In this document: positions 18,592-28,100 of the stretch, one piece after another
How the letters are laid out: each line of letters begins with the position of its first letter
How positions within the stretch are numbered: position 1 is the first letter of the stretch
Origin: Tsuneonella sediminis
GTDB taxonomy: Bacteria > Pseudomonadota > Alphaproteobacteria > Sphingomonadales > Sphingomonadaceae
Length of the DNA stretch: 64,000 bases
Assembly (NCBI RefSeq): GCF_051912845.1
Contig: NZ_JBNCBU010000001.1
Location: 992,001 to 1,056,000 of the forward strand
Direction of reading: 5' to 3'
The notes under the pieces: generated by a model
Seen by the model: the letters and a program-made list of their open reading frames with translations, nothing else
What the model was told of the DNA's origin: nothing
Databases searched by the model: none
Program-made: the position numbers and the translations under genes

Positions 18592-18692
18592 GCCCGTTCC
18601 GCGCTTCCCTCATGGCCGGTTCGGGCTGGTGCACTGCGGTGCACCTCCTCCCTGAACCTTGGCCACCTGGTGCTTGCACCAGGTGGTTTTTT
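18592..18692 (+). ncRNA. candidate cuckoo-type trans-acting sRNA with anti-Shine-Dalgarno motif
   Basis: About 100 nt, no ORF. Two hairpins flank CCTCCTCCC at 18644-18652: a perfect 7-bp hairpin (GGTGCAC, TGCG loop, GTGCACC, about 18628-18645) and a 10-bp intrinsic terminator (18663-18672 with 18677-18686, CTTG loop) followed by six T at 18687-18692. The order stem-loop, CCUCCUCCC, terminator is the hallmark of alphaproteobacterial cuckoo RNAs, whose motif can pair with Shine-Dalgarno sequences. The start is inferred from the promoter above. Confidence 0.68.
18663..18692 (+). terminator. intrinsic terminator of the sRNA
   Basis: Perfect 10-bp stem with a CTTG loop followed by TTTTTTCTT. The strongest canonical terminator in the window. 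Confidence 0.9.
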
Positions 18693-18730
18693 CTTGGGCG
18701 CACGTAACCGGAACAGCTCAGTCGAGCGGC

Positions 18731-18800
18731 GCCGCATGTGCGGCCCGTTCGTGAAACGAGCCGTTTGGAACGGACAGTTGGTTCCCTGAACCCATCAGGG
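18731..18800. other. cluster of four consecutive short hairpins in a gene-free stretch
   Basis: Within 70 bp: GCCGCA/TGCGGC (18731-18744), CGTT/AACG (18746-18758), CCGTT/AACGG (18761-18773) and CCCTGA/TCAGGG (18784-18800). The strand is undetermined. The gene-free stretch 18519-18899 otherwise holds only the sRNA unit. The hairpins could be part of a second RNA or an mRNA 3' region of the convergent esterase gene. Confidence 0.4.
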
Positions 18801-18899
18801 TCTTCCGACCGAGAGGGAAGCAAAGGACGGTTTGAGCCGGCGGCCTTGCTTGCAGACGCGTGAAGGGCGCGGCCATTGGCCGCACAAACTGCATGCAAA

Positions 18900-19871
18900 C
18901 TATGAAATGCCGCATGAAAGATCCTCGTCCGCTTTTTCAGTCGAAGCCGCGGTCAGGAAGCCCCAATGATCATCGCCTAAATTTTCCAGCATTTCTTTCG
19001 GGTTGTGGCCAGCATCGGCAATCAACCGAACCTCGTGAGATATGCCGAGTTCACGCAGACGTTGGGAAAACATGAGATTGGTTGGCGTTATCGGATCGTC
19101 TTTGCCCAGGATCATCCTCATCACGGTGTGCGTGCATTCACGGTCCGCGAATGCCTGGGCGATCGCCCACGGGCTTCGCCTTTTGAAGTCCTCCACATCC
19201 CCACCAAACACATCGTTCAATGTCGCCAGAGCCCGTGCGCTCCCCGCAAGCGGGGCATTTTGCGGGTCCAAGACCGGCTGCATGGGGCCTGGATTGATCA
19301 TCGAGATCGTGCCGAACACGTTCGGATAGAGCATTCCCAGACGGGCCGCTCCATATCCTCCCATGCTTGCGCCTTCTATCGCTCTTGCACTCGGGCTCGC
19401 TTGGGTGGGGAAGGTGAAATCGATGTGACGGACAAGCTCCTTCACCAGCACATCCTCTACCGGCCTGCTTCCATCAGCAGCATTTGCCCACAAAGTGCCT
19501 TCAAAGCCGTCGGGAAACACGATGATGGCGGGGTCCATTTTCTCCTTGATCATCGCGTTATAAAAACCGCTGGCGAGCATATCGAGCACGCCTGGAGGGT
19601 AGCCGCCTGACCCGTGCAGCCAGTAAATGACGGGATATCGCGCCTCCGGGTCCCTCTGCATCATGGGGGGCAGAACTACATGGTAAGTGACATCCGCATT
19701 CAGGAGGTCGCTTCGAAAACTCCGGCTCTCGACGGTGTTCGCTGCAATCAAAGTTTCACCGTTTGCCTTTTGGCCCGCCCATGAGTGCCCGATCGGGGAT
19801 TGGTTCACGCCGGCACAACCCGCGGCAGCCAGAAAGAGAACCGCCGCGCAAGATCGGAATGTCGTCAGCAT
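18900..19871 (-). CDS. exported esterase (alpha/beta hydrolase, esterase-D-like)
   Basis: 323 aa from ATG 19871. The N-terminal hydrophobic segment ends AAAGCAG, giving a possible lipoprotein Cys at residue 19, although the -3 position is Ala rather than Leu. Oxyanion motif HGSGG (about 86-90), nucleophile Ser in GASMGGYG (about 169), and a C-terminal GHNPKEML providing the likely His. This matches the esterase D / feruloyl-esterase-like family. Codon and base use look less GC-rich than the neighbours, hinting at transfer. Substrate unknown. Confidence 0.78.
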   Translation of the reverse strand: MLTTFRSCAAVLFLAAAGCAGVNQSPIGHSWAGQKANGETLIAANTVESRSFRSDLLNADVTYHVVLPPMMQRDPEARYPVIYWLHGSGGYPPGVLDMLASGFYNAMIKEKMDPAIIVFPDGFEGTLWANAADGSRPVEDVLVKELVRHIDFTFPTQASPSARAIEGASMGGYGAARLGMLYPNVFGTISMINPGPMQPVLDPQNAPLAGSARALATLNDVFGGDVEDFKRRSPWAIAQAFADRECTHTVMRMILGKDDPITPTNLMFSQRLRELGISHEVRLIADAGHNPKEMLENLGDDHWGFLTAASTEKADEDLSCGIS

Positions 19872-20087
19872 TTTGTACTCCTCTCCGAACGACAGCATAG
19901 TTCATCTGCACCATAGCTCAATTTGCGCCAGTTGCTGCGAGTGAGCACGCGTATCTAAATCCGGTGGAGACGGGCTCAGTATCGTTTGATTTACGGTAAC
20001 CGGGTACAGATCGTCCGCCTTCGTTCCCCGGGACCGGCCGCACGCGAGGGCGACAAGCCAGCTGAAAAGCTGGTCCGTGTCGGACCC

Positions 20088-21023
20088 CTACTCCGCGGCG
20101 AGCGGCAATCTGGCGCCGCCCAGATCGGCGACGTCCGCTGCCAGGGCCCTGACGAGACCGGCCAGCGTTCGCGACACGCCTGCGAACCGGCCGCTCGGCT
20201 CCTCCATGCGGGCATCGAGATAGCTCGTCCGGCAGACTTCGATCTGCATGGCGTGGATTCCGCGTGCGGGCGCGGCGTGGCGGTCGAGCACGTACCCCCC
20301 CGCATAGGGGCGGTTGTGGACAGCGATGCGACCATGCCGCTCGAACCAATCGAACGCGCTCGCGACGAGGCGGTGGGCGCAACTGGCGCCGAACCGGTCA
20401 CCGATCACGAACTCGCCGGGTTGCTCTCCCGCATGGCGCGGGCGCAGCGGCGGCATCGAGTGAAGGTCGATCAGCAGCACCGCTCCCCAGCGGTCGCGCA
20501 GGTCCTCGAGCGCGGCGGCAAGCGCGGTGTGATAGGGGCGATGGATACCCTCGATCCGCGCGTCGAGGTCGGCGCGCGTCATCCGCGATTTCCATATCTC
20601 GCCCAGGCCCGGCAGCCGGCGCGGAACGAGGCCGAGGCCGCCGCGCGCCCGACGGTTGGCCGCGGAGTGGCGTGTGCCGGGCGCAGAACCGCCCGCGACC
20701 ATCGACCAGTCCATGTCGTCGGTGGCGCGGTTGAGGTCGAGCATTGCGCGTGGAGCGTGCGCGACCAGCAACGCCGCTCCGGTGGCGGCAGCGATCGAAT
20801 CGGCCAGTTGGTCGACATGGCGATCCTCGAGACGGAGCGATGCATAGGATTCGTCGCGCATCTGCTGGCTGAGCGCCGGCGGATAGGCGCGCCCGCCGTG
20901 CGGAGCCGCGACGAGGACGGGGATCGGCGAACCGGGTGGCCGCCGCAGGGTGTACGCAGGCGCGCCGGTGCCGGGAATGTCTCCCCCGCTCTCGCCCGCA
21001 ATCCCGGCCGCCTCTTCGGTCAT
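20088..21023 (-). CDS. N-formylglutamate amidohydrolase family protein
   Basis: 311 aa from ATG 21023. VLVAAPHGGRAYP, RLEDRHVDQLAD, AMLDLNRATDDMD, LIDLHSMPP and NRPYAGGYVLDRHA are FGase-family metal-site and substrate motifs. The family hydrolyses N-formylglutamate at the end of histidine degradation, but no hut genes are nearby, so the true substrate may differ. It is divergent from cpdR. Confidence 0.85.
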   Translation of the reverse strand: MTEEAAGIAGESGGDIPGTGAPAYTLRRPPGSPIPVLVAAPHGGRAYPPALSQQMRDESYASLRLEDRHVDQLADSIAAATGAALLVAHAPRAMLDLNRATDDMDWSMVAGGSAPGTRHSAANRRARGGLGLVPRRLPGLGEIWKSRMTRADLDARIEGIHRPYHTALAAALEDLRDRWGAVLLIDLHSMPPLRPRHAGEQPGEFVIGDRFGASCAHRLVASAFDWFERHGRIAVHNRPYAGGYVLDRHAAPARGIHAMQIEVCRTSYLDARMEEPSGRFAGVSRTLAGLVRALAADVADLGGARLPLAAE

Positions 21024-21106
21024 GACGGCAGAAGTAACCACCCAGGCGTTTGTGTCAAAGCAGGTCATCGGTCGCGACGCGAAAGATTTCTTAAGCGCGT
21101 TGGGCT

Positions 21107-21508
21107 ATGGCGACGGCCATGAACGACCCTGCCCCGATCCGCATCCTCCTCGCCGAAGACGAGGAAGCGATGCGCACCTATCTCGCGCGCGCGCTCGAAA
21201 ATGCCGGTTATTCGGTTGTCGCCGTCGATCGAGGGACGGAGGCCATTCCGCATCTCGAATCGGCCCATTTCGACCTTCTCCTGTCGGACATAGTGATGCC
21301 CGAGATGGACGGGATCGAACTCGCGCAGCGCTGCAACGAGATCTCCCCAGCGACGAAGGTCATGTTCATCACCGGCTTTGCTGCCGTCACGCTCAAGGCC
21401 AGCCGCGAGCAGCCGCGCGCAAAGGTCCTGTCTAAACCGTTCCATCTCAAGGACCTGGTGCTCGAGGTCGACCGGATGTTCCACGCCGAAGCCGCCGCGC
21501 GCATCTGA
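21107..21508 (+). CDS. cpdR: single-domain response regulator CpdR
   Basis: 133 aa from ATG 21107; ATG 21119 is an equally plausible start (129 aa). A stand-alone receiver with ILLAEDEEAMRTYLARALENAGY, phospho-acceptor Asp in LLLSDIVMPEMDG, and VLSKPF with the conserved Lys. This is very close to Caulobacter CpdR, which is phosphorylated through CckA-ChpT and controls ClpXP proteolysis of CtrA and other substrates. cckA lies at 36-39 kb in this same window. Confidence 0.88.
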   Translation: MATAMNDPAPIRILLAEDEEAMRTYLARALENAGYSVVAVDRGTEAIPHLESAHFDLLLSDIVMPEMDGIELAQRCNEISPATKVMFITGFAAVTLKASREQPRAKVLSKPFHLKDLVLEVDRMFHAEAAARI

Positions 21509-21560
21509 CCCCTTGCCCTTATGCGGGACCATCGCTAGATGGCCGTCCGCTCGATGGTGT

Positions 21561-21635
21561 GGGCGCATAGCTCAGTGGTAGAGCACTATGTTGACATCGT
21601 AGGGGTCCCAAGTTCAATCCTTGGTGCGCCCACCA
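21561..21635 (+). tRNA. tRNA-Val (anticodon GAC)
   Basis: 75 nt including encoded CCA. Acceptor GGGCGCA pairs with TGCGCCC; the D arm has AGCTCAGTGGTAGAGC. Anticodon stem CTATG/CGTAG encloses loop TTGACAT, so the anticodon is GAC (reads GUC/GUU). The T arm contains GTTCAATCC. Discriminator A at 21632 and CCA at 21633-21635. Confidence 0.95.
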
Positions 21636-21652
21636 TCGAAGGGATTCGAAAA

Positions 21653-21676
21653 GGCGTCGCGCAAGCGGCGCCTTTT
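21653..21676 (+). terminator. terminator after tRNA-Val
   Basis: Eight-base-pair stem (21653-21660 with 21665-21672, one G-U), GCAA loop, then TTTT. Confidence 0.8.
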
Positions 21677-21757
21677 GCGTTGGGGCGCCGCCCTTGCACC
21701 CCGCCCCTGCCCTGCTAAAGCGCGCGCAACCTCCCTTTCAGACAGAGCAGGACGCAC

Positions 21758-22981
21758 ATGGCGAAGATCAAGGTAGCGAACCCGGTCGTCGAGATCGACG
21801 GCGACGAGATGACCCGCATCATCTGGCAATGGATCCGCGAGCGGCTGATCCTGCCCTACCTCGACGTGGAACTGCAGTATTTCGACCTGTCGATCGAGAA
21901 TCGCGATGCGACCGACGACCAGGTTACCGTCGACAGTGCGAACGCGATCAAGGCCTGCGGCGTGGGCGTGAAGTGCGCCACGATCACGCCGGACGAGGCG
22001 CGGGTCGAGGAATTCGGCCTCAAGAAGATGTGGAAGAGCCCGAACGGCACGATCCGCAACATCCTGGGCGGCGTCGTCTTCCGCGAACCGATCGTGATCT
22101 CCAACGTGCCGCGGCTGGTACCCGGCTGGACCGACCCGATCGTGGTCGGCCGTCACGCTTTCGGCGACCAGTACCGCGCCACCGACACGCTGATCCCCGG
22201 CCCCGGCACGCTGCGGCTGGTGTTTGACGGGGACGACGGCGAGAGTCTGGACCTCGAGGTGTTCAAGTTCCCGAGCGCCGGCGTCGCGATGGCGATGTAC
22301 AATCTCGACGACAGCATTCGCGACTTCGCGCGCGCGTCGTTCAACTACGGCCTCAACCTCGGCTGGCCGGTCTACCTGTCGACCAAGAACACGATCATGA
22401 AAGCCTATGACGGGCGCTTCAAGGATCTCTTCCAGGAGGTGTTTGACAGCGAAGGGTTCGCCGCGAAATTCAAGGAAAAGGGCATTGTCTACGAACATCG
22501 CCTGATCGACGACATGGTCGCCTCGGCGCTCAAGTGGTCGGGCAAGTTCGTGTGGGCGTGCAAGAACTACGACGGCGACGTTCAGTCGGACACCGTGGCG
22601 CAGGGCTTCGGCTCGCTCGGGCTGATGACCTCGGTCCTGATGGCGCCCGACGGCAAGACCGTCGAGGCCGAGGCCGCGCACGGCACGGTCACCCGCCATT
22701 ATCGCCAGCACCAGCAGGGCAAGGCGACGTCGACCAACCCGATCGCCAGCATTTTCGCGTGGACGCAGGGCCTCAGCTATCGCGGCAAGTTCGACGGCAC
22801 GCCCGAGGTGGTGAAGTTCGCCGAGACCCTCGAACGAGTTTGCATCGATACCGTCGAGAGCGGCAAGATGACAAAGGACCTCGCCCTCCTGATCGGCCCC
22901 GAACAGCCGTGGATGACCACCGAGCAGTTCTTCGAGGCGATCGTCGAGAACCTCGAAAAGGAAATGGCCGGCTGGAGTTGA
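21758..22981 (+). CDS. icd: NADP-dependent isocitrate dehydrogenase
   Basis: 407 aa. Oxidative decarboxylation of isocitrate to 2-oxoglutarate in the TCA cycle. MAKIKVANPVVEIDGDEMTRIIW and SPNGTIRN are diagnostic of the eukaryote-like homodimeric NADP-IDH subfamily found in Alphaproteobacteria. Also visible: LIDDMVA with metal-binding Asp, YDGDVQSDTVAQGFGSLG, and AAHGTVTRHYR at the cofactor site. Normal length, monocistronic. Confidence 0.97.
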   Translation: MAKIKVANPVVEIDGDEMTRIIWQWIRERLILPYLDVELQYFDLSIENRDATDDQVTVDSANAIKACGVGVKCATITPDEARVEEFGLKKMWKSPNGTIRNILGGVVFREPIVISNVPRLVPGWTDPIVVGRHAFGDQYRATDTLIPGPGTLRLVFDGDDGESLDLEVFKFPSAGVAMAMYNLDDSIRDFARASFNYGLNLGWPVYLSTKNTIMKAYDGRFKDLFQEVFDSEGFAAKFKEKGIVYEHRLIDDMVASALKWSGKFVWACKNYDGDVQSDTVAQGFGSLGLMTSVLMAPDGKTVEAEAAHGTVTRHYRQHQQGKATSTNPIASIFAWTQGLSYRGKFDGTPEVVKFAETLERVCIDTVESGKMTKDLALLIGPEQPWMTTEQFFEAIVENLEKEMAGWS

Positions 22982-23084
22982 AACCTTCACCGCCTCCGGT
23001 CATTGACCTGACAGAGTGAACCGGGACCGGGTCGGCGCCAGCTGCACCCGGTCCTTTCGTATCCGTCGCCGCGCAAGGAACACC

Positions 23085-24754
<1,670 letters not shown>

Positions 24755-24758
<4 letters not shown>

Positions 24759-25960
24759 AACTCCTTCGCCATCGGCGACCGGACGTGTTCCTGCCGGATG
24801 CCGTGCCCGATCAAGTGGCCCGGAATCCGGCGAAGAAGGGGGAACCGGTCGAGCAGGCGCAAGGGAAGCGGGGGTTCTGACGGGAGGTCAGCCCGTTCTT
24901 CGATCAGCGGCCGGAGCAAGCGTTCGTGCGCGGCGCGTTGGAGGCCCTGGATGATCCTGGTCGGCCAGAGCCTGCGCTCCTGGACTTTTCGCAGCAGCGG
25001 ATCGGTGTCGCATTCCGCAGCGAGCGGCGCGGCGAGGATGTTCGCCGTCGCCACCGCGTCCTGGATCGCGAGGTTGATGCCGATCCCACCCACCGGACTC
25101 ATGGCGTGTGCGGCATCGCCGATCGCGAGCAGGCCCGGGCGGCTCCATTCGGTGAGCCGGTCGAGCGATACGGAGAGCAACCGCACGGCAGTCCAGTCGG
25201 GGAGCGCCGCTTCGATACCATCAGCCTCCGGCAACGCTTCAGCAACGTCCTTGCGGAAAGCCACGATCCCCCGCGCCATGACGGCGTCCGCCCCGCCCTT
25301 GGCAATGACCGCGGCGCACTGCCAGTACTCGCCGCGGTCGATCATGACATACAGCCGGTGTCCGCTTACGACCCCGCGCAGGGCACTGCCGCGCGTGGCC
25401 TTCGGGATGGCGAACCAGAACACGTCGATCGGCGCCCCCAGCGTTTCGACCGGCAGAACCCGCCGCGCGATCGAGCCGCGACCATCGCAGCAAAGCACCA
25501 GTCGCCGCGCGCGCAGTTCCTCGCCGCTCGCGAGCCGGACCCCCACGATGCGGCCACCCCCCTCGACGAACCCGGTCGCCTCGGCTTCCATCCGCAGCGC
25601 AAAACCGGGAAGCCGAAGTGCCGCGTCGCGCAGGAAATCGAGAAAGTCCCATTGCGGCATCATCGCGACGAATGGCGCCGGCATATCGAGATGCGTGAGA
25701 TCGCCGATTGTCAGGCGCCGCTGGTTGAACCAGATCTCGGCCCGATTGATCCGGGTATGCGGACGGTCAAGGAATCGCGCGAGCAGGCCGAGCTCGGCCA
25801 GGATTTGCATCGTCGAGGGATGAACCGTGTCGCCGCGGAAATCGCGAAAGAAGTCCGCGTGCTTCTCCAGCACAGTCGCCGCCACCCCCGCGCGGGCAAG
25901 CAGGAGACCGGCCATCATGCCCGCGGGGCCGCCTCCGACGATCAGGACCTCGGGTTCCAT
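24755..25960 (-). CDS. FAD-dependent monooxygenase (UbiH/PHBH fold)
   Basis: 401 aa. GxGxxG motif VGGGPAGMMAGLLLARAG at the N-terminus, a DG motif around CCDGRGSIAR, and the second FAD signature GDAAHAMSPVGGIGINLAIQDA. PHBH-type class A flavoprotein hydroxylases and related oxidoreductases share this layout. No aromatic-degradation genes adjoin it, so the substrate is unknown. It is convergent with the GNAT-nitrilase gene and overlaps it by the four bases 24755-24758. Confidence 0.85.
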
Positions 25961-26113
25961 GCCGGGAAAGCTACCCTATCGCGCGACCCCGGAACATTTG
26001 ATTTTCCCTGTCGGGGCGTAACCCGCTAGCGTCGCTGCCATGCGATCTTCTGCGAGACACCACCCGCCCCTGACCCATGCGGCGTCGACCATTGCAGCGC
26101 GAGACCCGGCACG

Positions 26114-27877
26114 ATGACGGAGGGGATGACGCAATCGACGATGCTGTCCGATGCCCTCGTCATCCTGGGCGCGGCAGGACTGGTGATCCCGATATTCCAT
26201 CGGTTTCGCATCACTCCCGTGATGGGCTTCATCCTCATCGGCCTTCTCGTCGGGCCGTTCGGGCTGGGCCGGCTCGTGCCCGAGGCGCCCTGGCTCTACC
26301 ACGTGACCATTACGGATCCAGAGGCGCTCGAACCGTTCGCCGAGTTCGGCATCGTGCTCTTGCTGTTCACCATCGGGCTCGAACTATCATTCAACCGCCT
26401 GTGGGCGCTGCGCCGCCTGGTCTTCGGCCTGGGAGCGCTCGAACTGATCATCATTGGGGCGCTGCTTGCCTTCGCGCTGTCGCTCACCGGTCTCGACACT
26501 ACCGCGGCCTTCGCACTCGGCTTCGCGCTTGCGCTGTCATCGACCGCAATCGTCCTGCCGATCTCTGGTACGACCAGCCCCGTCGGGCGTGCGGCCCTGT
26601 CGATGCTCCTGTTCGAGGACATCGCGATCGTGCCGATTATCTTCGTGCTCGGCGCGCTGGCTCCCTACGCGCAGTCGGATGGCTGGGAGGGGCTGGTCGA
26701 TACCCTGTGGCAGGGCCTGCTGGTCGTCACCGCACTGCTGATCATCGGCCGGATGTTTCTGCCCCGCCTGTTCGCACAGGCCGCGCGCACGAAGAGTCCC
26801 GAGCTATTCCTTGCTGCAAGCCTGCTGGTGGTGATGGGCGCGAGCCTCGCCACCGCGGCGACCGGGCTTTCGCCGATTGTCGGCGCCCTGATCGCCGGGC
26901 TCCTGATCGCGGAGACCGAATACCACGGCGAAGTCGAGGGGATCATCGAGCCGTTCAAGGGCCTCGCCCTCGGCATTTTTCTCATCACCGTCGGCATGGG
27001 GATCGACCTCCTCCAGGTATGGGACCAGATCGGATCCATCGCCATCGCGGTCGTCGGCGTCCTCCTCCTGAAGGCGATCGTCACCAGCATCCTTCTGCGC
27101 CTCATGGGGGCGCGCCGCAGCACCGCGATCGAAACCGGGGTGATGATGGCATCGCCCAGCGAAACGACCCTGATCGTTCTCGCCGCAGCAACCGCCGCCC
27201 TGCTGCTGGACCGGGAAACCGCGCAGTTCTGGCAGATCGTGACCGCGCTCGGCCTGACGGTGACGCCCCTGCTCGCGCGGCTCGGACGCCTGGTCGCACG
27301 GCGCATCGAGCCCGTTCCGGAAATCGACGAGGCCAGCCGGGGCGAGCCGCGGGTGATCATCATCGGGATCGGCCGCGTCGGGCGGCTGGTGGCCGACATG
27401 CTCACGCGGCATGGCAAGGACTACATCGCCATCGACAGCGACGCGGACCTGATCGAGCGCGCCCGGCGCAAGGGTTACAAGGCCACCTTTGGCGACGCGG
27501 CTCGAGGCAACGCTCTCGACCGGCTGGGCATCGAGAGCGCCTCGGCGGTGATCCTCACCATGGACGAGCCGGTGCTCGCGCAGCGCCTGACCACGAAGCT
27601 GCGCAAGGATCACCCGGACCTGCCGATCATCGTTCGTGCCCGCGACCTGAACCACGCCACGCACCTCTACCGCGCAGGCGCCTCGCACGCGGTGCCCGAG
27701 ACGCTCGAGAGCTCGCTGCAATTGAGCGAGGCGGTGCTGGTCGACATCGGGGTCGCGATGGGACCGGTCATCGCCTCGATCCACGAGAAGCGCGACGAGT
27801 TTCGCGCGCTGCTGCAGCACGAGGCCGCGCTCGACCACAAGCCGAAATTGCGCACTGGTGCCCATGACGCCGGATAG
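26114..27877 (+). CDS. Kef-type monovalent cation:proton antiporter (CPA2) with TrkA-N domain
   Basis: 587 aa. N-terminal Na+/H+ exchanger domain (residues about 10-400, roughly 12 helices; FTIGLELSFNRLW, SSTAIVLPI, FEDIAIVPIIF), then a RCK/TrkA-N Rossmann domain with VIIIGIGRVGRLVADML (about 412-428) and AIDSDADLIERAR. Family members are glutathione-gated or NAD-gated K+ efflux systems. No KefF/KefG accessory gene is adjacent. A competing frame of similar length (26077-27867) lacks any transporter pattern. Confidence 0.92.
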   Translation: MTEGMTQSTMLSDALVILGAAGLVIPIFHRFRITPVMGFILIGLLVGPFGLGRLVPEAPWLYHVTITDPEALEPFAEFGIVLLLFTIGLELSFNRLWALRRLVFGLGALELIIIGALLAFALSLTGLDTTAAFALGFALALSSTAIVLPISGTTSPVGRAALSMLLFEDIAIVPIIFVLGALAPYAQSDGWEGLVDTLWQGLLVVTALLIIGRMFLPRLFAQAARTKSPELFLAASLLVVMGASLATAATGLSPIVGALIAGLLIAETEYHGEVEGIIEPFKGLALGIFLITVGMGIDLLQVWDQIGSIAIAVVGVLLLKAIVTSILLRLMGARRSTAIETGVMMASPSETTLIVLAAATAALLLDRETAQFWQIVTALGLTVTPLLARLGRLVARRIEPVPEIDEASRGEPRVIIIGIGRVGRLVADMLTRHGKDYIAIDSDADLIERARRKGYKATFGDAARGNALDRLGIESASAVILTMDEPVLAQRLTTKLRKDHPDLPIIVRARDLNHATHLYRAGASHAVPETLESSLQLSEAVLVDIGVAMGPVIASIHEKRDEFRALLQHEAALDHKPKLRTGAHDAG

Positions 27878-27918
27878 ATCGACCGCCTTGACCGTTGGTG
27901 AGGGGAAAGGAGACTAAC

Positions 27919-28083
27919 ATGAGCGATATCAAGCAGCGCCCCGATGCCGCGCCCAAGGAACAGTCGGGCGAGGAGAACGGGCCGATCAAGGGTCCGCAGC
28001 GGACCGGTGATGTAACGCAAGTGAAGGACACCGCCCGCGGAAGCGGTCCCGCGACGCGCAACGCGAGCGGTAACCGGGGCTGA
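27919..28083 (+). CDS. 54-aa hydrophilic protein, unknown
   Basis: 54 aa, begins MSDIKQRPDAAPKEQSGEENG and is rich in Gly, Asn, Thr, Arg and Pro with no hydrophobic core, so it is probably disordered. A strong AAAGGAGA Shine-Dalgarno precedes ATG 27919. It sits 41 bp after the Kef-type gene in the same direction. I do not recognise it; the good ribosome-binding site argues that it is real. Confidence 0.6.
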   Translation: MSDIKQRPDAAPKEQSGEENGPIKGPQRTGDVTQVKDTARGSGPATRNASGNRG

Positions 28084-28100
28084 TCCATCCCTGACTGCGA

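Noticed and set aside
18718..18915. A 65-aa minus-strand frame after the esterase
   Set aside because: Overlaps the esterase 3' end and the hairpin cluster; no codon bias or ribosome-binding site that favours it.
26077..27867. A 596-residue frame overlapping the Kef-type gene
   Set aside because: No transporter pattern; Arg/Pro/His-rich shadow. The 26114 frame has the CPA2 and TrkA-N motifs.
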